DNA of 64,000 nucleotides from Planctomycetota bacterium. GTDB taxonomy: Bacteria; Planctomycetota; UBA8742; UBA2392. Below the pieces are notes generated by a model that made no database searches, was not told the origin of the DNA, and saw nothing but the letters and a program-made list of their open reading frames with translations. The stretch spans positions 372,001 to 436,000 of the forward strand of contig JACKIE010000001.1 of assembly GCA_020638635.1 (NCBI GenBank), given 5' to 3'. How positions within the stretch are numbered: position 1 is the stretch's first letter; every line of letters begins with the position of its first letter. This document shows, piece after piece, positions 42,302-50,100 of this stretch. The position numbers and the translations under genes are program-made.

Positions 42302-43495
42302 CTAGATCAGCCCCAGCTGCTTGCCGCACTTCTTGAACACGTCCAGCGCCTCCTGCAGGTCTTCTCGGCTGTGGCTGGCGCTGACGATCGTGCGCACGCG
42401 GCTCAGTGCTTCCGCCACCATCGGGAAGTAGATGCCCTGGGCGTACACGCCGTTCTCGAGCAGGATCTCGCTCAGCTTGGCAGCCTTGGCGCCGTCGCCC
42501 ACGATCACCGGCGTCACCGGCGTCACGCTGTCGCCTGTATTGAAGCCAAGGTCCTTCAGGCCCTGCTTGAAGAACTTGGTGTTCTCCCACAGCTTCGCGT
42601 GGTGCTGCGGCTCGTTCTCCAGCACGTCCACGCAGGCGCTGACAGCCGCCACCACGGCGGGCGGGGCCGAGGCGCTGAACAGGAACGGCCGCGCCTTGGC
42701 GATCAGGTACTCTTTCACGATCTTGGGGCCGGCGTAGTAGCCGCCCACCACGGGGATCGCCTTGCTGAGCGTGCCGACGGTCAGGCTCCAGCGCTCGTGC
42801 ATGTGCTGGTCGTCCACGGTACCGCGGCCCTTTTCGCCCAGCACGCCGGTCGCGTGGGCGTCGTCCACCATGGTGATGGCATCGTACTTGTCGCAGGCGT
42901 CGGCGCAGGCTTTCAGGTCGGCGACGTCGCCATCCATGCTGAACACGCCGTCGGTCACCACCAGGATCTTGCCGGTGATGCCCTTGGGGCCGCGCGCTTC
43001 CTTTAAGAGCTCTTCGAGGTGGCCGTAGTCCTTGTGGCGATAAACCGCGCGGGTGGCCTTGCTGAGGCGCGCGCCGTCGATGATGCTGGCGTGGTTGAGC
43101 TCGTCGCTGATGATGTGGTCGCCGGCGACCGCCAGTGTGCTGACCACGCCGACGTTGGCCGTGTAGCCGCTCTGGAACAGCAGGCAGGACTCGGTCTTCT
43201 TGAACTTTGCCAGCTTTTCTTCGCACTCGACGTGCAGGTCCATGGTGCCGCTGATCGGCCGCACGGCGCCGGAGCCCACGCCGTACTTCTCAATGGCCTT
43301 GATGGCGGCCTCTTTCACCTTGGGGTGGGTGCTCAGGCCCAGGTAGCTGTTGTTGGAGAGCTGGATGACCTTCTTGCCGTCAATGATCACGCGCGCGCCC
43401 ACGGCCGACTGGTGGACCTTGGGCATATGGAACAGGTGGCGTTCTTTCAGGCCGGCAATTTCAGAGGTGCACCATTCGATGAGTTGGTTCGTCAA
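42302..43495 (-). CDS. kbl: 2-amino-3-ketobutyrate CoA ligase (glycine C-acetyltransferase)
   Basis: A 397-residue PLP enzyme of the alpha-oxoamine synthase family, which splits 2-amino-3-oxobutyrate (from threonine) into glycine and acetyl-CoA. NNSYLGLSTHPKV, GVGSGAVRPISGTMDLHVECEEKL (parts: GVGSGAVRPISG), FQSGYTANVG and DELNHASIIDG are conserved. VVTDGVFSMDGD and DDAHATGVLGEKGRGT follow. The PLP lysine lies in TLSKAIPVVGGYYAG (about residue 246). The start is TTG at 43495, with GGAG upstream. Threonine dehydrogenase is not adjacent, so the pathway partner is elsewhere. It is close to Kbl, but other members of the fold (for example BioF or SPT) cannot be wholly excluded. Confidence 0.9.
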   Translation of the reverse strand: MTNQLIEWCTSEIAGLKERHLFHMPKVHQSAVGARVIIDGKKVIQLSNNSYLGLSTHPKVKEAAIKAIEKYGVGSGAVRPISGTMDLHVECEEKLAKFKKTESCLLFQSGYTANVGVVSTLAVAGDHIISDELNHASIIDGARLSKATRAVYRHKDYGHLEELLKEARGPKGITGKILVVTDGVFSMDGDVADLKACADACDKYDAITMVDDAHATGVLGEKGRGTVDDQHMHERWSLTVGTLSKAIPVVGGYYAGPKIVKEYLIAKARPFLFSASAPPAVVAAVSACVDVLENEPQHHAKLWENTKFFKQGLKDLGFNTGDSVTPVTPVIVGDGAKAAKLSEILLENGVYAQGIYFPMVAEALSRVRTIVSASHSREDLQEALDVFKKCGKQLGLI

Positions 43496-43660
43496 GACAG
43501 GCTCCAGTCAGGTATTCGTGGACGCGCGTTTTATGGTGCGCGGGCAGGTGAAGGCAAGGCGGAAGTCGGTGGAATCACAGCCCATCGCGTAAGCGCTGGA
43601 AAATTGTCACGCCGGTTCCGTTCGCCACCACGACCGCTCGTGAATCACGATCAGCACAAA

Positions 43661-43750
43661 GGCCCCGCAGGGGCCGCCAGAGCGTAGCCCGGCCCGTAAG
43701 GGCCGGGGACCGATCACCGCACGGCCCAAGGCCCGTCAGGGCCGACAGAC
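43661..43750. repeat. REP units, left flank of the RAYT gene
   Basis: Unit A at 43661-43707 is a GC palindrome pair (GGCCCCGCAGGGGCC-like at 43661, then CCCGGCCC-GTAA-GGGCCGGG at 43688-43707). Unit B, GGCCCGTCAGGGCCGACAGA, is at 43730-43749, just 6 bases before the transposase stop. Confidence 0.85.
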
Positions 43751-43755
43751 CACAA

Positions 43756-44205
43756 TCACAACAGATCGGCCTCACGAAACGGCATGTTGTTGTGCTGAAG
43801 AAACTCCTTCAACTCCTCAACAAATCCCTGCCGCGCGTGATGGGACTCCTGGGTCTGGATGTACTTGATCGTCTCATCGTAACGGTTGTCGCTGACGCTG
43901 AAGGCGGCGTAGCCCTCCTGCCAGGCGAACTTGTCTTTGAAATCGGGTTGCTCGTTGATCCAGCGTGATGAGTTGGACTTCAACTTGTTGATCGTTTCCG
44001 AAATCGTGATCGTCGGCGGCATTTGAACAAACAGGTGTACGTGGTCCGCGACGCCGCCGACCTGAATCGGGTTGCCCTTCAGGTTGCGAACGATGCCGCC
44101 AAGGTACGCGTGCATGCGACCATCCCATGGTCCCGACAGCAGGGGCATGCGGTCCTTGGTCGAGTACACGATGTGATAGAGCAGGCGTGTGTAGGTGTGC
44201 GCCAT
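43756..44205 (-). CDS. REP-associated tyrosine transposase (RAYT, IS200/TnpA_REP-like)
   Basis: A 149-residue HUH/Y1-type nuclease. RLLYHIVYSTKDRMPLL is the IS200-like N terminus, DHVHLFVQMPP carries the paired His of the HUH motif, and DETIKYIQTQESHH contains the catalytic Tyr followed by the QxxHH tail of the family. Single-strand cleavage at REP palindromes is the expected activity. It stands alone, with no TnpB or second transposase. Length (about 150) and the placement between inverted repeat units identify it as a domesticated REP transposase rather than an active IS. G+C is lower than in the neighbours. Confidence 0.9.
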   Translation of the reverse strand: MAHTYTRLLYHIVYSTKDRMPLLSGPWDGRMHAYLGGIVRNLKGNPIQVGGVADHVHLFVQMPPTITISETINKLKSNSSRWINEQPDFKDKFAWQEGYAAFSVSDNRYDETIKYIQTQESHHARQGFVEELKEFLQHNNMPFREADLL

Positions 44206-44220
44206 GGTCAGCCCATCGAT

Positions 44221-44290
44221 TCTGTCGGCCCTGACGGGCCTCGGGAGACGGGTTCACAGGCTACCCGGCCCTCACGGGCCGGGCTACGGT
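44221..44290. repeat. REP units, right flank of the RAYT gene, inverted
   Basis: Bases 44221-44240 are the exact reverse complement of unit B (43730-43749), and 44264-44287 is unit A in reverse (CCCGGCCC-TCAC-GGGCCGGG, then CTAC). The order B'-A' mirrors A-B on the left. Confidence 0.85.
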
Positions 44291-44370
44291 CTTACGGCCT
44301 TTTCAAGGCCTGAAACAATCCGAAATCCGAACCAAACACAGGAGTGCCCGCAAGGTCCGTGAAACACAGG

Positions 44371-44440
44371 CCCGGCGGGGGCCGTCAGTGCGCAGCGCGG
44401 CCAAGCGTAGCCAGGCCTGAAAGAGCCGGGACAACATCAC
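44371..44440. repeat. degenerate REP unit
   Basis: Divergent copy of unit A (CCCGGCGGGGGCCGTCAG, then AAGCGTAGCCAGGCC and GAGCCGGGA) with several mismatches. Confidence 0.65.
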
Positions 44441-44477
44441 GCGTCCAATCCAAGACCCGCAGCGGCTGTTAGACACA

Positions 44478-44638
44478 GGCCCGGCAGGGGCCGCCAGAGC
44501 GTAGCCCGGTCCGTAAGGGCCGGGGACGCATAGCCCACCCAACCCGAGGCCCCGCAGGGGCCGCCAGAGCGTAGCCCGGCCCGTAAGGGCCGGGAACGCA
44601 TCGCCCGCCCCAACCCAAGGCCCGTCAGGGCCGACAGA
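44478..44638. repeat. tandem REP units between RAYT and gltX
   Basis: Two good copies of unit A (44478-44525, 44548-44594), each with the CCCGG(C/T)CC-GTAA-GGGCCGGG hairpin, followed by an exact third copy of unit B at 44619-44638, which touches the gltX stop codon. Together with 44221-44290 and 44371-44440 they fill the 433-base gap 44206-44638. No gene is seen in it. Confidence 0.85.
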
Positions 44639-46234
44639 CTAGCCGAGAGCACTCAGCGCGTTGTCGATCCGTTTCAGCGTCTCGTCCTTGCCGAGCACGA
44701 GCATGCTTTCCATCAGGGGCGGGCTTACTTTGCTGCCGGTGATGGCCATACGCACTGGGCCCAAGAACGGGCCTAGTTTCAGGTTCAGCTCTTCGGCCTT
44801 TGTTCGTGACAAGTCGTCCATCTGCTTGACCGCGTTCTCCGCGTCGTTGAAGTCGGCGATCTGCACGATCTCATGCATGGCGTTCAGCGCCTTCTTTGCG
44901 TCCTCCAGCGTGCCCTTCTTCTGCACGAATTCCTCGGGCGTGTAGCTGAACTCGTCCGTGAAGAACATCGGCAGGTAGTCGGCCGCCTCGCTCAGCGTGT
45001 GCATGCGCTCGCGGATCAGCGGGATGATTGGCAGCAGCAGCTTGGGGTTCACCTCGTAGCTGGTCATCAGCTGCGGCGCGAGCTGCGCCAGCACCCTTGA
45101 GCGCTTGCGGCGCTTCTGCTCGAACTCGGCCAGGAACTGGTCCTGCGGAAGCTGGTCTTCGGGCAGGTCAATGAACTCGACTTCCCGGTGCATCAGCAGC
45201 TTCACGTACTCCACCAGCCGCTTCTCAATCTCGGCGGGCTCAAGGCGCCGGATGTACTCGCCGTTCAGCCAGTGCAGCTTCTGCACGTCGAAGATCGGCC
45301 CGCCGATGTTCACCTTGGCCAGGTCAAAGTGCTGCAGGAACTCCTGGTAGCTGAAAATCTCCTGGTCGTTGGGCAGGCTGAAGCCCATCAGGCCCAGGAA
45401 GTTCTTCAGCGCTTCGGGCAAAAAGCCCGCGTCGCGGTACCACAGCAGGCTGGTCGGGTTCTTGCGCTTGCTGATCTTGCTCTTGTCCTTGTTTCGCAGC
45501 AGCGGCATGTGCGCGAACACCGGCGGCTCCCAGCCGAACGCCCGGTAAAGCTCAAAGTGCAGGGGCAGGCTGGGTATCCATTCCTCGGCGCGGATCACGT
45601 GCGTGATCCCCATCGCGTTGTCGTCCACGATGTTGGCCAGGTGATAGGTGGGGAAGCCGTCCGACTTCAGCATCACTGCATCCTGCTGCTCGTCGGCCTT
45701 GAACGACAGCGTGCCGCGGAACAGGTCTTCTACCTTGATGTCGCCCTCGCGCGGCATCTTCAGCCGCACCACGTATTCTTCGCCGGCCGCTTCCTTGGCC
45801 TTGACCTCTTCGGCGCTGAGGCCGCGGCACAGGCCGTCGTAGCCCATGCGCGCGCTTTTCTCGGCCTGCTGGATCTTGCGCAGGGTGGCCAGCCGGTCGG
45901 CTGTGCAGAAGCACTTGTAGGCGTGGCCGGATTTCAGCAGCGTCTCGGCTGCTTCCTTATAGAGGGGCAGGCGCTCGGACTGGCGGTAGGGTCCGACGGG
46001 GCCGCCCTTGTGGGGGCCTTCGTCGGGCTCAAGGCCGAGCCAGGCCAGGGACTCGAAAATCTGCTGCTCGGAGTCGGCCACGTAGCGGTTACGGTCCGTG
46101 TCCTCGATGCGCAGGATGAACTGGCCGCCGGTCTTGTCGGCCAAGGCCCGGTCAAACAGTGACATGTAGGCGGTGCCCACGTGCGGGTCGCCGGTGGGGC
46201 TGGGTGCTACGCGTACTCGTGCGGGTTTCGACAT
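44639..46234 (-). CDS. gltX: glutamyl-tRNA synthetase
   Basis: A 531-residue class I synthetase. The HIGH motif is in RVAPSPTGDPHVGTAYMSLF (PTGDPHVGT), LRIEDTDRNRYV follows, and YKCFCTADRL is the tRNA-acceptor stem segment. The KMSKS equivalent is KDKSKISKRKNPTSL (about residue 250). Residues 330-531 form the helical anticodon-binding region. Length is a little above the bacterial norm of 470-500. The gene may aminoacylate tRNA-Gln as well, as in bacteria lacking GlnRS, but this cannot be judged here. Its 3' end directly meets REP units. Confidence 0.96.
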   Translation of the reverse strand: MSKPARVRVAPSPTGDPHVGTAYMSLFDRALADKTGGQFILRIEDTDRNRYVADSEQQIFESLAWLGLEPDEGPHKGGPVGPYRQSERLPLYKEAAETLLKSGHAYKCFCTADRLATLRKIQQAEKSARMGYDGLCRGLSAEEVKAKEAAGEEYVVRLKMPREGDIKVEDLFRGTLSFKADEQQDAVMLKSDGFPTYHLANIVDDNAMGITHVIRAEEWIPSLPLHFELYRAFGWEPPVFAHMPLLRNKDKSKISKRKNPTSLLWYRDAGFLPEALKNFLGLMGFSLPNDQEIFSYQEFLQHFDLAKVNIGGPIFDVQKLHWLNGEYIRRLEPAEIEKRLVEYVKLLMHREVEFIDLPEDQLPQDQFLAEFEQKRRKRSRVLAQLAPQLMTSYEVNPKLLLPIIPLIRERMHTLSEAADYLPMFFTDEFSYTPEEFVQKKGTLEDAKKALNAMHEIVQIADFNDAENAVKQMDDLSRTKAEELNLKLGPFLGPVRMAITGSKVSPPLMESMLVLGKDETLKRIDNALSALG

Positions 46235-46315
46235 GGGCGCAAAGGGTAACGAGGATCGGTTGCGAGGAAAGGGCCAAGAAGCCGTCCCCCGCCTGCTTTA
46301 GCGCGCAGTTCCTTC

Positions 46316-46328
46316 TACAATCGACAGC
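46316..46328 (+). promoter_or_regulatory. -10 element directly upstream of the methyltransferase gene (leaderless candidate)
   Basis: TACAAT at 46316-46321 is followed by 7 bases and ATG 46329. No Shine-Dalgarno. Confidence 0.5.
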
Positions 46329-47099
46329 ATGAAGCCGAAGCCCAGACACCTTGGGCCCGAGTACGGCTCCCAGTGGCAAGACCGCGGCATGGCCGCGGCC
46401 TACCACCACCGGCCGCCCTACCCCGCCCTGGTTTTCGACGTGCTGAAGCGTGTGGCGCAGCCGGGCCCCGTGCTCGAGATCGGCGCCGGCACCGGCGACG
46501 CGACCATCGAGCTGGCCTGGCGCTTTGAACGGGTAGACGCGGTTGAGCCCTCGGCCGCCATGCTGGCGGTGGCCCAGCGCCGCATGGGGCGCAACATCCG
46601 CTGGATTCACGCCTCGTTCGAAGAAGCCGAGCTGCAGCCGCTGTACGGCCTGGTGGTCGCCGCGGAAAGCCTGCAGTGGACGGACTGGCAGGTCAGCCTG
46701 CCGAAAATCGAAGAGCTGCTTACGCCGGGCGGCGTGCTGGCGCTGCTGTCGCGCGAGGAAGCGCCGCCGCCCTGGCAGGCCGAACTGGCGGGCCTGCTGC
46801 GGCGCTATTCGACCAACCAGGACTACGCGCCCTACGAGCTGGTGGAAGAACTGGTTCAGCGCAAGCTGTTCCGCGCGCTCGAAACCTTCAGCAGCCTGCG
46901 CGAGAAACGCCTGCTGCCGCTGGACGCATACATTGAGAGCTTCCACTCGCGCAACGGCTTCTCGCGCCAGCGCATGACCCCCGAGGACGCACGCTCCTTC
47001 GATGCGGCCCTGCGCGAGCTGCTGCAGCCCCACCTGAAGGAAGGCCTGGTGCCACTGACCACCTGGGCGCAGCTGACATGGGGCCGCCCTATGCCCTGA
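46329..47099 (+). CDS. class I SAM-dependent methyltransferase
   Basis: A 256-residue methyltransferase. The SAM-binding loop is VLEIGAGTGDATIELAW (about residues 50-66). The acidic strand-2 residue is in VDAVEPSAAMLAVAQRR, and VVAAESLQWTDW is the motif near the end of strand 4, a style of the UbiE/YcgJ-like group. TPGGVLALLSREEAPPP is the post-I segment. Substrate is unknown. A TACAAT precedes the ATG by 7 bases. The C-terminal part is helical. The stop overlaps no other gene, and the kinase starts 48 bases later. Confidence 0.87.
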   Translation: MKPKPRHLGPEYGSQWQDRGMAAAYHHRPPYPALVFDVLKRVAQPGPVLEIGAGTGDATIELAWRFERVDAVEPSAAMLAVAQRRMGRNIRWIHASFEEAELQPLYGLVVAAESLQWTDWQVSLPKIEELLTPGGVLALLSREEAPPPWQAELAGLLRRYSTNQDYAPYELVEELVQRKLFRALETFSSLREKRLLPLDAYIESFHSRNGFSRQRMTPEDARSFDAALRELLQPHLKEGLVPLTTWAQLTWGRPMP

Positions 47100-47112
47100 T
47101 CCCAATCAGGGC

Positions 47113-47146
47113 TTTACCCCGCGAAATTCGAGCACAGAATGGCGCC
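47113..47146 (+). promoter_or_regulatory. promoter upstream of the kinase gene, leaderless
   Basis: TTTACC (47113-47118), a 16-base spacer, CAGAAT (47135-47140), then 6 bases to ATG 47147. Both hexamers are moderate matches. Whether this promoter also serves the T6SS genes downstream is open. Confidence 0.45.
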
Positions 47147-50100
47147 ATGGCCCAGGACAAGAAGGCGCTGCTTGCCGTCATCCTTGCGGTGAAACGAGGC
47201 TTCGTTTCGCCCGAGGAAGGCATGAACCTGCTGGAGCAGGCCGAGGCCGACGAAGAAGCCGCCGCCACGGTCTACGACCAGGTCCCCCACTCGCAGGTCG
47301 AGGAGTTGCGGCGCGACGCCACGGTGCTGGCCCAGGACCCCGAAGAAGCCGAAAAGCTGCTGGCCGAGGCCGGCGTGCCGCCCGAGGTGCAGCAGACCCT
47401 GTTGAACCTCAGCACCGGCAAACCCGCCGAAAAAGAAGAGATCGAAGCCACGCTGCTGAGCCTTTCGCCCAAGCACGCCACCACCATCATCGAGCGCCCC
47501 AAGCTGAAGACCGCCAGCGCCGAGCGCTACAAGGTTCTGCGCGAACACGCGCGCGGCGGCATGGGGCGCATCCTGGTCGCCGTGGACAAGGTGGTCGGCC
47601 GCGAAGTCGCGCTGAAAGAGCTGCTGCCCTTCAAGGGCAGCTCGGGCAGCGGCTCGCCGATTCCCGGCTCGGGCCAGGGCACGCCCGCCAGCAACACTAC
47701 GGCCGCGGCTGCACGGTTTTTGCGCGAGGCCACGGTCACAGGCCAGCTCGAGCACCCGAACATCGTGCCGGTGTATGAAATCGGCCAGCGCGACGACGCC
47801 AGCCTGTACTACACGATGAAGTACGTGAAGGGCCGCACACTGGCCAGCCGCCTGCGCGCGATCCGCACCGACGTGGACCTGAGCCCGGAGCAGAAGCAGG
47901 CGGAGCGCATGAAGCTGCTCGACGCCTTCGTGGACATCTGCAACGCCATCGCGTTCGCCCACTCGCGCGGGGTGATCCACCGCGACATCAAGCCGGCCAA
48001 CATCATGCTGGGCGATTTCGGCGAGGCGCTGGTGCTGGACTGGGGCCTCGCCCGCGTGCGCGGCGGCGACAACACCGCCGTGGCCGCCAAGATCGACCAC
48101 GAAGCAGCGCCCGACCTCACCCTGGAAGGCGAGGTGATGGGCACGCCCGCCTACATGCCGCCAGAGCAAGCGGCCGGCAAGCTGGATCAGGTGGACGAAC
48201 GCAGCGACATCTACTCGCTGGGCGCCGTGCTGTACGAGATCGTGACCGGCGAAGCGCCTTACCAGGGCAAGACCGCCAAGCAGGTGCTCTCCAGCGTGCT
48301 GAGCGAGGAGCCCCGGCGCATCCTGGACGTAACGCCGGACGCGCCGCCGGAGCTATCGGCGCTGGTGATGCGCGCCCTGCAGCGCAACTCCGATGACCGC
48401 TTCCAGAGCGCGCGCGACCTGGCCGACGAAGTGCAGGCCTTCCGCGACGGGCGCATGGTCAGCACGTACCGATACTCAGCCATCGAGCTGCTGACACGGT
48501 TCGTGGCCAAAAACCGCGCGGCCGTGGCTGTCACGGTGCTGGCCTTGCTGGTGCTGGTGGCGGGCGGCGTCTACGCCTACGGCAACGTGAAGCGCGAGCG
48601 CGACGCTGCCCTGTCAGCCGAGGCCGAGGCCCAGGTCCAGCGCGGCATCGCGGAAAGCCAGGCCCACGAGGCTGAGCGCCAGGCCCGCGAAGCCGAGAAA
48701 CAGAAGGGTATTGCGAGAGAGCGAGCAGACGACGCGGAGCAGCAGAAGCGCGTCGCGGTACAGAAAGCCACCGAGGCCGAGCGCGAGCGCAAGCGCGCGG
48801 ACGACAAGGCCGCCGAAGCGGCCGCTAAGGCGGAAGAAGCCCGAGTCAGCCAGGAGCGCGCCACCCGCGCCCTTGAGCAGGCGCGCCGCAACCTGGCCCA
48901 GGCCCACCTGGGGTACGCCCAGCTGGCGGTCGAGCGCAACCAGCCCGGCGAGCACCTGCTGCACCTGGCCGCCGCGCACTCGGCAGACCCGGCCGTTGTC
49001 GATTCCGACCGCCTGGTATCGGCGCTTGCGGAAACGCCCTTCCCGATCTGGAGCACGCGCAGCTACGTGGACCTGCCGGCCGGCGCGGCCGTGTTCAGCC
49101 CCGACCGCCGCCTGTGCGCAGCGCCGCTGCACAGGCCACCGCGCGTGCTGGATGAGTTCACGGCTAGCGCGGACAACACGGCGCTGCCGGACATCGGCAT
49201 TTGGGACGTCGCGACCGGCACACTGCTGCGGCGCATCTCGACCGAGATTTACCAGGAGCGCCGCCTGCTGTTCAGCGGCGATGGCACGCGGCTGGTTTCA
49301 CTCGAGTCCGCCGGCACGCTGCGCATCTGGGATATCGCCTCGGGCAACGAGCTCGCCTCGCGCTCGGCCCATTCCTGGACCTCGCCGCTGCTGCTGGCCG
49401 CCGCGCCCGACGGCGATACGTTCCTCACCGCCGGCCAGGACGGCAATCTGCGGGAGTGGCACATCGCCGACGGCTCGGCCGGGCGCATGCGCGAGATGAA
49501 AGACGAGCAGTTCTCGGCGCTGGCGGTGGCACCCGACGGCAAGCGGGTCGCCTGCGGCGGCACCGACAAGGTGCTGGTCTGGAACCTCGACGGCGACGAG
49601 CCCCCGCGCGAGCTGGCGCTCACGGGCTACGTCAACGGCCTGTGCTTCGCGCCCGACGGCCTGCTGGTCTCGACCTCGGACGGCGAGCTGGGTCTGTGGG
49701 ACCTGGCCGGCGGTGAACGACTGCGCGGCTTCACCACCGGCAGCTGGACCGCACCGGCCATCGAGCTGGCGCCGGACGCCACGCGCCTGGTCGTGGGCCT
49801 GTTCGACGACGGCTGCAAGGTGTTCGACTACGCAAGCGGCAACGTGCAATGGCAGCGGGGGCGCGTGGAAGGCCGTGTGCAGGCCGCCAGCTTCAACCCC
49901 TCGGGCGACGCGCTGCTGCTGGCGCTCAAGGGAGAAGGTTTCGACCTGGTGGATGCGAACGGAAATTCCCTGGTGGCGCGCGCGCCTGAGCACTTGCTGG
50001 GCTCCGTGGCCGTCGAATTCAGCCCGGACGGCAGCCTGTGCGCCAGCGCCGACTACGGCGGGCGCCTGCTGCTGCGGCGGGTTGCCGACGGCACGACGAT

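Noticed and set aside
43756..44205. Active IS200 element
   Set aside because: No typical IS200 ends were found, and the gene is flanked by mirrored REP units, fitting a domesticated RAYT.
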